From Talpa occidentalis (Eukaryota > Chordata > Mammalia > Eulipotyphla > Talpidae): a stretch of 64,000 nucleotides of DNA. The stretch is taken from contig NW_023604861.1 in assembly GCF_014898055.3 (NCBI RefSeq), positions 83,300,399-83,364,398 on the forward strand, in the 5' to 3' direction. The position numbers and the translations under genes are program-made. Positions 44,597 to 55,840 of this stretch are shown piece by piece. Each line of letters opens with the position of its first letter. Position 1 is the stretch's first letter. The notes under the pieces were generated by a model. That model ran no database searches, was not told where the DNA came from, and saw nothing but the letters and a program-made list of their open reading frames with translations.

Positions 44597-46883
44597 TTTA
44601 GATATTATATTAAGTTGTTTATTTGGGGTTTTTCTTGTTTCTTAATGTTGGCCTCTTTCCCCTCGTAAGACTGCTTTTGCTGCATCCCATAAATTCTTGT
44701 ATCCTTGTTTTCATTAGTCTCAAGATTTTTTTATTTCTGCTTTAATTTCCTCTTTAATCCAATAACTATTAAGCAGCATGTTGTTTAGTTTCCGTGTATT
44801 TGAGGTTTTCCAGGTTTTTTTTTTTTAAGAGTTGATTCCTAGCTTTTTGGCATTGTGGTCAGAAAGAGTAACTTGGTATGATTTCAATATGTGCAGCTTT
44901 ATTGACAATTGACTTATATTCCAAAATCTGATCTATTCTTGAAAATGTTCCAAGCACATTTGAAAAAAAAAATGTATATACAGTGATGATTTGGTGGAGC
45001 GCCCCATAGATGTCTGTCAAGCCTATTTAGTCTAATCATTTTAGGCTATGGTTTCCTTATTTATTCTCTGTCTTGTTGATCAGTCCATAGCTGTAAATGG
45101 AGTATTAAAATTCCCTAGTGTTATTGTGTTGTAATATTTCTCTGTTAGTAATTGTCTTATGGATCCTGGGACTCTATCATTTGGTGCATATTTATTTATG
45201 AGTGTTATTTCTTGTTTGCTGTACTAAGCTCTTAATCATAATGTTATGTCTATCTCTATCTCTAGCCTTTTTTAACTGGAAAGTTATTTTGTATGATTTG
45301 AATATAGGTCTTTCTGACTTTATTTGATTGCCTCTTGCTTGTGTGACTATCTTCCGGCCTTTAAGTCTTTGATATGAGTTTTCTCTAAATAGTAGGAGGT
45401 TGGACATTGTTTTGAAATCCACTCAGCCACGCTATTCTATACCTTTTAATTGGTGAATTCAAGACATTTACATAGAAGGTGATTGTTGAGGCTAAAGTGC
45501 TTATTGCTATTTTGTTATATTGTTTTGGTTAATCTTTTTCTTTTTTGACATCTTCCTTTTAAGTTTTGTTAAATTTCCATTTTCATTATTTTAGGACTTA
45601 CTTCTGTGAATTTTTTTTGAAGGTTCTGCTGAGGTTAGTATATAATGGACTATTTTTGTGGCCCATTGGATGGTCTGATTGCAAACTAGTACTGATGGGC
45701 CACATTTTCATTCTCTTCTATGTCGTATAATTTGGTATATATTACTTCTATTTCTGTTTTGGTTTTGCTTTATAATAATAGCCCTTTTGTTTCTTCTTTC
45801 ATGTCTTTTGCAGTGTTAATATGTATTTTAATTTTTACTTTTCATTGACGTTCTTTACTCTTCCTTCTGTGTTGAATGATAGCATTGCAGGATAAAGTAG
45901 TCTAGGCTGGAAACCTTTTTCTTTGTGTACTTTAAATATCTCTTGTCTTTCCTTTCTTGCCTGCAAAGTTTCCACTGAAAAGTTCATGCACAGTCTAATA
46001 TGTGTTTCTTAATGGATTACTCTTCTTTCTCTAGATGCTTTTAATATTCTGCCCTTGTCATTGGCTTTCAGTAGTTTAATTATAATGTGTCTTGGAGTGT
46101 GTTGGTCTGGTTTTATTTTGTTTGGAACTCTTTGGGCTTCTTGGATCAGAACATTTGGTTCTTTTCCCAGGTTGAAATGGTTTTCAACAATTATTCCTTT
46201 AAATAATAGGTCATGCTTTTTTCCTCTTTTCCTTCTGAACCCCCATGAAATGGATATCATGTCTCTTAGGTTATCCCAAAGAATCCTTACACTATCTCCT
46301 TCTTTATTAATTCTTTTTTTTTCTTTGCTGTTTTACTTGTGTGTTCTTTGTCATTGTGCTTTCAAACTTGCTGATTCTCCCCACCACAGTTTATCTACTG
46401 TTGAGGTCCTCTATTATATTTTGTAATTCAGTTATAATAATTTTTAGATCTGTTATTTCTCATTGTAACAGTCTCATATATTCTCTGTGTTCCTGTATTT
46501 TTTATTACCCATTGTTTTTCTTAATTCAGTGAGCATGGTTATAACAGTTACCTTAACTCCTTACGAGGCGTAGTCTACAAACTTCTCTCAAGACCTCTTC
46601 ACTTGAGCATTTGTGATATGTTCTTCCATCTCTTCATTTTAGTTTTATTATTATTTTTTCATTATAACATTTCATCTGTAATATTTTCCATCTTTTACTT
46701 TGAAACTTTGTCTTTATACTTAAAACATACCTTGGTAAGTATAGTTTGAACTGGAATTTTCCCGTTTTATATTTTTAAATGAAGTATTATTATTTTACAT
46801 CCTTGTTCATTTTTTCACAGTATAAGATTTCTCATCTCAGGTATGGTCACTGCAGTTACTTTTAGCCTCAACAGGTTGTAATA
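44597..46883 (-). repeat. Old LINE-1, 5' half, antisense
   Basis: Over 2 kb of reversed L1 text in consensus order: early ORF2 (TGCTTTTGCTGCATCCCATAAATTCTTG, TCTTGTTGATCAGTCCATAGC, TCTGACTTTATTTGATTGCC), the inter-ORF region (45450-45830), then ORF1 (45840-46420) and N-terminal ORF1 or 5' UTR text after. The age is high; multiple frameshifts and stops exclude activity. It ends in SINE copy 11. Confidence 0.82.
46009..46260 (-). pseudogene. Remnant of L1 ORF1p (RNA-binding region)
   Basis: An uninterrupted 83-codon stretch translates on the minus strand to an ORF1p-like segment: a G-K-E-x-N-V-L-I-Q-E-A-Q-R-V-P-N block, then T-P-R-H-I-I-I-K-L and a K-G-R-I-L-K-A-S-R-E block. These are the conserved pieces of the L1 nucleic-acid chaperone (end of the coiled coil, RRM and start of the C-terminal domain). 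Flanking ORF1 text continues on both sides but out of frame. It is a fossil, not a functional gene. Confidence 0.85.
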
Positions 46884-46900
46884 AGGAGTTTCCTTTTCTT

Positions 46901-47180
46901 TTTTTTAAATTTTTAAAAGAGATTTATTTATTTATTTTATACAAGAACCAGGGTACAGGTCAGATGCTCAAGAGGGTGAGAGGATTCACCAGAGACAGGG
47001 CGGGGAACAGAGCAGGCAGACTGATGAAATACACTGCTGAGGGGAGCAGTGGGCATGACAGGAGAGGTCTACCGTGCCATGTGGGACCCTCGCCAGCAGG
47101 CTGGGATCGAACTGGCGCTGCAGAGGCTGCGGACAGCTTCACAACACGACGCTCAACCGCCTGCGCCATCCGGGAGGCCC
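46901..47180 (-). mobile_element. tRNA-derived SINE, intermediate type (copy 11)
   Basis: Full length in reverse with a perfect 17-bp target duplication AGGAGTTTCCTTTTCTT (46884-46900 and 47181-47197). The 3' body is older-like (GTACAGGTCAGATG, GAGAGGATTCACCAGAGACAG) but the promoter half is younger-like (GGGACCCTCGCC, GCGCTGCAGAGGCTGCGG, GCTCAACCGCCTGCGCCA). It inserted into the old L1. Confidence 0.95.
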
Positions 47181-47197
47181 AGGAGTTTCCTTTTCTT

Positions 47198-47588
47198 GTC
47201 TTGAAAAACTGACTTTATATGCCCCTATAAAGAAGTGAGGCATAATCCTCTGTATTTTATCCAGGATCTTTAGGTGTGTATTATTTCATAGACCAATGAC
47301 TTTACACCTGTTCAGATGGCCAGACACTGGTACTGGTAAAGGGTAATAGCGGGAATGAGCTGGGGCAACAGGGTGCAGAAAATTTCTTCCAATGAGCATC
47401 AGGTGTTCAAGTTTCCTACAATGCTGAGTTGTATGATGGGGCTCCACAGTGATCCCATCCCCTAGACCATCTCCTTAACCAAAATGTCTTGTATACTCTC
47501 TTGTCAGCCTCAATCTCTAGGCTGTAGGTGAGCGCTAAACATAGTGCTGGGTGAGGATACAGCTGAGACAGTTACAAGTGCAGAATTA
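47198..47588. other. Spacer, perhaps L1 5' UTR remnant
   Basis: Continues the L1 context after the SINE but I cannot align it to a family with confidence. No gene. Confidence 0.4.
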
Positions 47589-47603
47589 TTCTCTTTGCTT
47601 TTC

Positions 47604-47857
47604 TTTTTTTTTTTTTTTTAAAGATTTATTTATTTGTTTGTTTGTTTTGTTTATACATACAAGCACTGGGTACAGTCAGAAGCGCGGGAGGGTGAGAGAA
47701 TTCACCAGAGCCAGAGCGGGGAGCAGAGCAGGCAGAAGGACCGAAGTACACTGCTGAGGGGAGCAGCGGGCGGCAGGAGAGGTCTGCGCGCCATGCGGGA
47801 CGCTGCGGGCAGCTTCGCAACCCAGCGCTCAACCGCTGCGCCACCGGGGAGGCCCTG
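47604..47857 (-). mobile_element. tRNA-derived SINE, younger subfamily, internal deletion (copy 12)
   Basis: Flanked by TTCTCTTTGCTTTTC (47589-47603 and 47858-47872), a perfect 15-bp target duplication. The text jumps from CTGCGCGCCATGCGGGACG directly to CTGCGGGCAGCTTCGCAACCC, so roughly 35 bp that hold the B-box promoter segment are gone. The rest is close to the young consensus and CpG-rich. Confidence 0.95.
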
Positions 47858-47872
47858 TTCTCTTTGCTTTTC

Positions 47873-49540
47873 AAGCAGAGTCTTACTGTAGGGTGCTTGC
47901 TCTTATAGTGCAGATTCAGGAGCTTCAAACTCTGCTTTCAGAGTTTCATTGCCAGCATTCAGTTGTTGGCTTGGTTTTGGGTGTTATGCTTTTCTTTTTC
48001 CTCATTTGTTTGGCATCCTTTTACTGATCCTTGTCCTTCTGTATCTTCAGAATCTCTCGCTTTGGCATAGGTGTGTATTTGGTGACTGGCATGTAATTGT
48101 ATTGGTTGCCGTACTTTTGTTGTCATAAATATTCATACTTCATTCATGTTGTTTTCAGTTCTGTCTGGGCCTCTGGTTCCTGTTCTTTACAGTTTTCATT
48201 TGTCATATCACAATATTTTCTTGCTTTTCCCCCAGTTCTTGTCAAGTTGGCATGTGAAGAGAAGAGGCTGTCTGGTGAAGACAGCTCATAGCTGGGGCAC
48301 ACTTTGGAGACTGGCCCAGATTTTCTATGGCCAAGGGAAGTAGCCAGATATAGCACAAATCAATTGTCATCCAGGTGTGTCCTTATTACAAAAGCTAAAT
48401 TCTTAGACACTTGGTGCCTGAAGTGGGGGGACTAGCCTACTGTGAGCTGTCAAGGGCTTTAGAATCTACCTTGAAGTTGTGGAGAAGCTAGGAAGTTCTC
48501 AGCTTGATTTACAACCTGGGGCATTTCCCTCCAATACTGGATGCCTCAGACAGAGAACTGAGGTCATGCAGGGTTATGTCAACTCACTAAAATAAGTCTA
48601 ACAGATTCTCTGGTGAAGACAGCAGGCCTTGGTAGATAAACAATTTCTTTAAAAATTAGAGTCTTTCCTGGAAGGGAAGGGAGATCCCTGCCAGATTTCC
48701 TTTAGCTTCCACGACCCTAATTCACCTACTGACTGGCTCCCCTGACCCCAGAGCTGTGGTAGAGAGTATGTGCTTCCAGAACCCCAGGGCCCCTTTGTGA
48801 CTTTCATGAATCCTAGGTTGTTGCTTTTGTGAACCTCTTCCTCAATAAACAGAGGTGTTAAAGTTATATTTTATTAATATAAATTGATTATTATGTTATT
48901 TTTAGCATATTCTCTTTTTTCTGATTTTACTTTTTAATTATTTTTTCTTTCTTATTTTAAAAATAAATAAAGTTAAAATGTTTCCATGAGTCTCTACAAT
49001 CATCATGAGTGCTTGGCACTGCATCTCCAACACCTAATGAATTCATAGAGTCTCAAGAGACCAGGGCCAGTTGTGGGAATCGGCTGACCAGGAGGGGAAA
49101 AAAGGGAGGACTTTGGACTTGGTTATAACTTTGGGGTGCTTGCTTCAGAGCCAGAGAGCTCAGACCAAGAGAAAGTTTGATAGTCAGACAGTAGGAGGAT
49201 AACCGGTCTCAAAGCCACAAACGCCTCTCCACCCGCGGCAAGCTGCCAGCCCTTGAGTGGGCATGTGGTGATGTGGGAAGGTGTTGGAATGCCCTGAAGG
49301 TTTTTGACCACAACCAATAAGGAGGAAAAAGCTTCCACACATGTGTTGGGACATGATAGAGATTCTGTTTGGAACCTCACAGTCAGGTGCTGAGGGGGAG
49401 AACTCACATAATTAGTCCCACCTGGAACAACTTGCTACCAGAGGAAGTCTCGTAAGAATCTTCCAGAATGTTTTGGTGCTTGTCTTCACCAAAGGCAACC
49501 CTATTCTCTGAGTTGGGTTTAATTCTGTGTCTTTTGAAAT
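47873..49540. other. Gene-less stretch
   Basis: Mixed AT-rich text with no clear gene. An AT-rich run at 48860-48980 (TTTTATTAATATAAATTGATTATTATG and AAAATAAATAAAG) looks like decayed repeat. No named family. Confidence 0.45.
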
Positions 49541-49542
49541 AA

Positions 49543-49733
49543 TTTCTCAACCTCAACACTACTGATAATAGGGCTGGATAATTCCTGGAAGGAGGGTTTT
49601 CCAGTGCATTATAGGATATCTTGCAGCATCCCAGCCTCTTCTCATTGGATGCCAGTAGCAACATCACTCTTGAGGGGGTTTGTCTTCAGAACTTAGCAAA
49701 TGTTTCCTGGGGGGTAAACACTTGGGAACCACT
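49543..49733 (-). mobile_element. MER20 (hAT-Charlie non-autonomous DNA transposon), antisense
   Basis: TTTCTCAACCTCAACACTACTGATAATAGGGCTGGATAATTCC, CCAGTGCATTATAGGATATCTTGCAGCATCCCAGCC, CATTGGATGCCAGTAGCAACA and CAAATGTTTCCTGGGGGGTAAACACTTGGGAACCACT follow MER20 in reverse nearly end to end. MER20 copies are known in placental mammals as a source of transcription-factor sites, some active in endometrium. Whether this copy does anything is unknown. Confidence 0.85.
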
Positions 49734-49749
49734 ATTTTAAGATAACCAT

Positions 49750-50998
49750 TAAGGAGGAAATTTCAGGACACCAGGGAGTCTAAGATGAGTCATCTAGTTA
49801 CCCCAAATGTTACAAAACACTTGGATACGACCACAGCCATCTACTGGCTAGCATTCACCTCTTGCTCCCTTCCTCCTTTCCTCTCTTTTAAATAAGTGCT
49901 AAGCTGAGCTCGCCAACCCTGCAGTTTTTTTTGTGAGACCAGATAGACACAGTTTCCCCCACAACAGGCCATTTGCTTCAAAGGAGGCCAGTGCTCTGAC
50001 ACTTTTTGTAACTTCTTTTGAGGCTAAAGAGCTATTGTCCAGGATGAACATGAGTGATGAACAACTCTAGGGTCTCACTTGAACATAGTCTCCCTGTGTC
50101 TGTAGTAGCAGCAGTTAACAAACTGGAATGATTTGGAATAGAATAATTTCTCACAAAATTTTTGTCAGTCATGTGCATTTTACCACAATTTTCAAATTTT
50201 ACCTTTAGGGAATATACACATATATTCTAGAGTCACTGACCTCTTTATGATTGAAAGTTGTTAGAACTTGTTAATCCCACTTCTTCTTTCAGAGAGAATT
50301 AATTAATTCTCTGTTAAGAAACATGGGCTTTAGACATGTCAGTGAAATGAACACTAAGAAATCTTAGAGCTCATGAGATAAGGCTACCCTCAAATTCTTA
50401 TAGTTAGCACTAATTCGGGAAAAGAAAAAAGGTTGAGACATTGACTATCCTTAAAGGAAAGACAAAGCAGGAAGTGAGGACAGGTGGCATCAGTTCAGAC
50501 ATGGGGAACTGGTTCCATTCTGGTTCCTGGTTAGCAGACTTTCCAAGCAAGGCCAGGGTCTTGCATAGGAGACTATGCCCTCTGCTTGCATCTGCTGTTA
50601 GGGTGCCTAATAGGACAGGTCACAGCAGGACAGGTGACACCAACTATAGGTTCATCCCCTGCTTGCCAGCTGGGCCCAGTATATATGGAATCAATTCAGG
50701 AGAAGACAACGGGCTTTGGAGCAGTCATCAAAGCCTAATAACCTTATGGCAACCTGCCCTTGTGCTAAGAAAACTGCCATATTACTATAGAAATTATTGG
50801 GATGAAGACTGGGCCAGTGTTGATGAACTCTGCCAACCAGGCAAGGAAAGAAGCCAGTAACGGTTGTCTCTACCTCTAGGTGGAGGCAGAGGGGGAGTTG
50901 GAGGAAAGGGTTGGGATGGGCTGGGCAGCCAAAACTAAGCCATGAATTTGGGCAGGTTGTGCACTGGCAAAAAGGCACCATAGCTAAGGGAATATTAT
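49750..50998. other. Gene-less stretch
   Basis: No exon or named repeat recognised. The plus-strand frame at 50441-50860 (139 codons) has no domain and overlaps an equally long minus-strand frame. Confidence 0.45.
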
Positions 50999-51014
50999 TA
51001 GTCACTATACTTTT

Positions 51015-51283
51015 TTTTTTTAGATTTATTTACTTATGCACACAAGAGCTGGGGTGTAGGCCAGAGGTGCAGGGGTGGTGAGAGGATTCACCAGAGACAG
51101 AATGGGGAGCAGAACAGGCAGACTGACTGAAATACACTGCCGAGGGGAGCAGCGGGTGAGACAGGAGAGGTCTGATGTGCCATATGGGTTAGCTCCCTGG
51201 CTGGGGATGGAACTTGTGCTGCAGTTGCTGTGGATAGCTTCGTAGTGCTGAGAATTACCCCTTGAATCACCAGGGAGGCCCTA
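51015..51283 (-). mobile_element. tRNA-derived SINE, older subfamily (copy 13)
   Basis: Full length in reverse, AGATTTATTTACTTATGCACACAAGAGCTGGGGTG to TCACCAGGGAGGCC. The perfect 16-bp target duplication TAGTCACTATACTTTT lies at 50999-51014 and 51284-51299. The duplication is intact although the body is of the older type, so older-type copies were inserting late enough to keep it. Confidence 0.96.
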
Positions 51284-51437
51284 TAGTCACTATACTTTTG
51301 AAGAACTGGAACTGGAAGGTTTTGAGGAAGAAGATGCCATTTTCTAAGTCACACAAAGATGTCCTGTGCACAAGTGGTGGCCTTAGGATGTTTCTTCCCA
51401 GTGGTAGAGTTCCAATGCTTGTGATGTAAATGGATTA

Positions 51438-51600
51438 TTTTTTTTGTTTTTCATTTAGCTTTTTTAATGGAAATATAACTTACATGTAATAAAATACACA
51501 GATTCTAAGTACATAGTTTAATGATTTTTTGTGAGTGTATGGATATACCCAGTAGACACCACTTATATCAAGGTAGTACGTCAGTGGCTTTGGGAATTCA
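51438..51600 (-). repeat. L1 3' UTR fragment, antisense
   Basis: TTTTTTAATGGAAATATAACTTACATGTAATAAAATACACAGATTC and TAGTTTAATGATTTTTTGTGAGTGTATGGATATACCC match a reversed L1M 3' UTR ('tttattgagatataactgacatac...gtatacacc'). It may be the 3' end of the L1 that resumes at 52380. Confidence 0.65.
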
Positions 51601-51831
51601 TTATGGACAAAGGATCAATGAGTCTAGAATAGAAATCATACTTTGAAAAGGCCACCTATGTCCCAGATATTTTCTCTCCAATTTGAGACAGGTGCGGTCA
51701 TTTTTCTTTAAGTTGTATTAACCACAATGACTGATCCATGCCTACATTTTACAGCACTCACAGTCAGTGCTATACCACACTACAGCCTCCCCTTTTTTGG
51801 GTTCTTTATTGGCTGGATTATGTCTGCAAGA

Positions 51832-51833
<2 letters not shown>
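51601..51833. other. Spacer
   Basis: No feature recognised between the L1 3' UTR piece and the TA/CA tract. Confidence 0.4.

Positions 51834-51890
<57 letters not shown>
51834..51890. repeat. Compound (TA)n(CA)n microsatellite
   Basis: About 41 bp of pure AT alternation (51834-51874) passes into about 16 bp of CA. A likely CA repeat in which part decayed or slipped to TA. Length is likely polymorphic, and the perfect TA run can form a cruciform. Confidence 0.97.
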
Positions 51891-52379
51891 TTTATACTTG
51901 AAATAAACATAGGACATGCTAATATTAGAAGCATATATGTTTCTTCTAGGACAGGAGCATGGGTGCCTTATTCTGCATCCTCCATACCCGACCCTGGTCG
52001 TCACACACCGATGGCAACTTGTTTGGTTTGTTTCCAATCACAGACTTTCTCTCTCAAAGCTCTATAAGACCTTACTCCCTTATTTTTTGCATTAAACAGA
52101 AAAGAGCTAAAGGCAGATTTTTCTCCTTTTGTAAGCAAGTTCTTTTTATCATGATGTTCTTCTCCTTTAAACACTGGAGACTTCATGGGGGTATTGTCAA
52201 TGTGCTGCTTCCTTTTAGGCTCTTTCTTCAACCTAAGAACGTTGCTGTTCCTGTGATGGGCTCCCTGGGTTCTGATGTCTTCTTTAGCAACATCAATTAT
52301 CTACACTTCGGCTCCCTGCTCTTTCTTTCCACAATACCATGTTCTCTTTCTTTTCTCCCTTTTTAAATAGAATTCACTT
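51891..52379. other. Unrecognised spacer
   Basis: No gene. A plus-strand frame at 51959-52366 (135 codons) is phenylalanine and leucine rich from T-rich sequence and has no motif. A repeat origin is possible. Confidence 0.4.
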
Positions 52380-52845
52380 TTCAGAGTAGTCTCACAGAAA
52401 TAGTGAGCAGAAAGTACAAAGAGTTACACACTCCCTGCCCACCCCCCAGACTCCCTCACTATCAACAATCCCCAACCAGAGCTGCACATTTATCACAAAA
52501 GGTGAACCTTCATTGACACCTCATAATCATCCTAAGTCCATAATTCATGTTAAGCTCCACGCTTGGTGCTGTACATCCTGTGGGTTTGGGCCAACATCTA
52601 GTGACGAGCATCTACTCTTACAGTGCCACACTCTTATATCACATACAACAGCCTGATTGCCCTAAAAATGCCCTGTGCCCTAGTCTTCCTCTCTCTCCAG
52701 CTTAATTTCAGCAAGCACCAGTCTTTCTATCATCTCCATAGTTTTGCCTTTTCCAGAATGCCACCTGGTTGGAATCCTACAGTATGTAGCCTTTCTAGAT
52801 TGACTTCTTTTGCTTAGTGATAAGCATTTAAAGTTATTCTATGTT

Positions 52846-53105
52846 GGGCCTCCCTTGTGGTACAAGGCTAAAGTCTCCACGCTATCAAGCTATCACCAGC
52901 CAGGGAGCTAACCCACATGGTAACACACATGGCGAGGCAGACCTCTCCTGTCTTGCCTGCTGCTCCCCTCAGCAGTGTATTTCAGTAGATCTGCCTGTTC
53001 TGCTCCCCATTTTGTCTCTGGTGAATCCTCCCACCCCCCACACCTCTGGTCTACACCCCAGTTCTTATATGCATAAATAAATAAAAATAAATCTTTTTAA
53101 AAATC
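52846..53105 (+). mobile_element. tRNA-derived SINE, older subfamily (copy 14)
   Basis: Sense copy, GGGCCTCCCTTGTGGTACAAGG to TTATATGCATAAATAAATAAAAATAAATC plus A-rich tail. Target duplication AAGTTATTCTATG (52831-52843) against AAGTTACTCTATG (53106-53118). The promoter half is decayed: the head reads GGCTAAAGTCTCCACGCTATC, and a CACATGG-type stretch is doubled (CCCACATGGTAACACACATGGC). Confidence 0.94.
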
Positions 53106-53693
53106 AAGTTACTCTATGTCTCTTCACGGCTTGATAGCTCATTTAGCTGTATCATATTTCATTGCCTGGATGTACAGCAATTTAGTAGATAAATAAACTA
53201 CTGAAGGACATTTTGTTTGGTTCCAAGCTTTGGAAATCATAAATACAGTTACTATAAATATTCATGTGTAGGTTTTTGTGTGGACAAAAGTTTTCAACAC
53301 ATTTGGGTAAATACCAAGAAGCGCAATTGTTGGATCATGTGGTAAGAGTATGTTTAGTTTTATAGGAAACTGCTATCGTCTTGCATTCCCATCAACAATG
53401 AATCAGAATTCCTGTTGCTCCACATCCTAATCCTAAACATCTTTGGTATTTGTCATTATTAGACTTTGGCCATTCTAATATTTGTATCTCACCTTATTAT
53501 TTTAATTTGCATTTTCCTGATGACCTATGATATGGAACATCTTTTCATATGCTGTTTGTTTCCCGTATATCCTGTTTGGTATTGTGTCTGTTCAGATCTT
53601 TTGATCATTTTGTTATTTTTGAGTTTTGAGAGTTCTTTGCATACTTTAGGCAACAGTCTTTACCAAATAAATCTTGTGCAAAATATTTTCTCC

Positions 53694-53973
53694 AGGGCCT
53701 CCCTTAGTGGCACAGCGGTTGAGCGCTGGGCTACAAAGCTGCCCGCAACCTCTGCAGCGCCAGTTCAATCCCCGGCCTCCGGCAAGGGTCCCACATGGTG
53801 TGACAGACCTCTCCTGCCACCCGCTGCTCCCCTCAGCAGTGTATTTCGTCAGTCTGCCTGTTCTGCTCCCCGCTCTGGCTCTGGTGAATTCTCTCACCCT
53901 CCCGCGCTTCTGACTGTACCCAGTGCTTGTATAAATAAATCTTAAAAAAAAAACAGCCTATAAAAAAAATATG
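53694..53973 (+). mobile_element. tRNA-derived SINE, younger subfamily (copy 15)
   Basis: Sense copy: GGGCCTCCCTTAGTGGCACAGCGGTTGAGCGCTGGG, GTTCAATCCCCGGCC (B-box region), CAGCAGTGTATTTCGTCAGTCTGCC, CCCTCCCGCGCTTCTGACTGTACCCAGTGCTTGTATAAATAAATC. TATTTTCTCC flanks it (53684-53693 and 53974-53983). The tail is two A tracts separated by CAGCCTAT, perhaps a second tiny tail insert. Confidence 0.95.
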
Positions 53974-54440
53974 TATTTTCTCCATTCTGACTTGTCTTTT
54001 CTTCCCCTTGACATAATCTTCTGAGGTCCACTGTATCCATTGTTTTTGTGGATCATACTTTTGTTATTGTATATAAATATATTGTATATATTGTATATAT
54101 TGACTGTCAAATTCACAGTCATCAAAGTTTTCTCCTATATTATCTTCTAGGAGTTTTGCATTTTACATGTAGATCTAAGATCCATTTGGTGAAGGCTGAA
54201 GGTCTGCATGTAGATACATTTTTTTCTTTGCATGTGAATACCCACTTGTGGTGGTCCATTTCTGGGCTCCCTTTTTCTGTTCCACTGAACTATTTATCTG
54301 TTCTTTTGTTAGTACCACACTATTTTCATAATCATAGCCTTATAGTCTTTCCCTTCATCAAGCTCCACTTTTCTCTTAGTTTCATCCCTTTTTATCTCAG
54401 TCTACTATTTCGTTGTCATCATCTGTCATTTTTTTCATAA

Positions 54441-55840
54441 AGTTTACATTTTCTTGAAATTTTTGAGAGCACAAAGCAACTATGTCTTGAGAGTTCTTCT
54501 ATTTCTGTACTAAATATTTGACAAAGTACATTTGTTATCCACACGTGGACTGTGCTACTTTATTTTGTAGAATCTCTGGTCTATACTGGGTTCTTTGACT
54601 AACTTTTAAGGAAAAATCAGCAAGACTTGGTGTTTACCCAGCCAGCACAATGCATGAATGGCTGCTCCTTAGTTACTACCATGCTTTTTTGGTTGCTGTA
54701 CAAATCCTGACACCAGATCTTGAGCTAGAGAGTGGCTGGTAATAACTTAAACTATCAATGCAAAGTGGAGAGGGAGGCAAAGCTGTGAGTTGTCCTAGCT
54801 AAGGACTGTGTGTCTGGGACACAGGCCTAGTGTCTGGGGAAGCTGTTTTCTACCTCCCTTTTCAAGTTAGGTCTGGTGTTCATGCCAGGTCCAAACCACA
54901 ACTGGAGCCAACCTACTCCGATGGATTATTGCCCATTATACGAGGGGAAAACTCTGCTTCCCTGCAGACTTTCTGTGGGAGGTTTTTGCCATTCAAAGCT
55001 GGAACCTCCCAGAGGCTCTTACACAGGCTGCGGCTCTGTGGTATGGAAGGGGGTCACGTAGCTCCGTCCTCATCTGCTCCCAAATTAGGGGTGTACGGTC
55101 AGCAGATTCTTTTCTCTTCATTCCCTAGAGGTACTGCTCTTCAGGTGGGGTTGCTGCTATTGCTTTTGCTGCTGACCTTTCTTCCAGAGCTCCCCGGATT
55201 TTCTGGGCATGAGTAGTAGATACTCTTCCACACGATTGTAGCATCAACCAGCAGTGATTCTACACATTCTCTATTTCTACATTGCTAATATTTTGGTCAC
55301 TGCAGTGATGTGAATGTGTGGTAAGGATGAGACATCTGAACTCACATCATTATCTTACTCAGAACTCAGTTGGCCTGTCCATCCATCCATCTAGTTAATT
55401 TTCCGAAGGGTCAGATCTCAATAAATTTGTACCAAGCTCAGCAACCCACTGTTCCTTCTGACTCAGTACTCTTGGTTTCATCCTCTTTCCCCATGTGAGG
55501 AATCCAACCCTTTGACTCTAGACATGTTTTCATGTGTCCCAGGACTCTCAGGTAGTATATCCCTAACATCACTCCCAGCATGGAGGAAGTAAGTCAAAAG
55601 CAGTTAAAACAGATAGGTATGGGTGGACCAGAGACATTTCTGTACAGAGAAAAAGGCACAGCCTCGGTAAGGGAGTGTACTAGTCAGGCTACCAGTTCCA
55701 TTCTTAACAGTCTGGGCTGCCCAGGGAAATACCTTTCCTTTTAAGGGGTCTCATTTTCTTCCTATGTTAAACAAAAGAATTGAATTCCCAAGGTTTCTCT
55801 CACTCTGGTAATTTTTGATTTTTCAGTGAGTCAAACTCTG
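54441..55840. other. Gene-less stretch
   Basis: The first 150 bp may be further decayed L1 text. Beyond that no repeat or exon is recognised. A plus-strand frame at 54830-55216 (128 codons) ends in a leucine-rich run but has no domain support. Confidence 0.45.

Larger units (their letters stand above)
52380..54440 (-). repeat. LINE-1 3' region, antisense, long, split by two SINEs
   Basis: Consensus L1 text in reverse: CATCTCCATAGTTTTGCCTTTTCCAGAATG, AATCCTACAGTATGTAGCCTTTCTAGATTG, GGCTTGATAGCTCATTTAGC, GGTTTTTGTGTGGACAAAAGTTTTCAAC, TGTTGGATCATGTGGTAAGAGTATGTTTAG, CTTTTCATATGCTG, TTATCTTCTAGGAGTTTTGCATTTTACATG and TTTTCTTTGCATGTGAATACCC. That is the 3' UTR followed back into ORF2. Gaps and stops make it non-functional. 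Confidence 0.88.

Noticed and set aside
46009..46260. A functional small RNA-binding protein
   Set aside because: The frame is a fragment of an old L1 ORF1 with no start context and broken flanks.
53466..53945. 159-codon plus-strand frame with hydrophobic N-terminus
   Set aside because: The first half is reversed L1 text and the second half is SINE copy 15, so the fusion is accidental.
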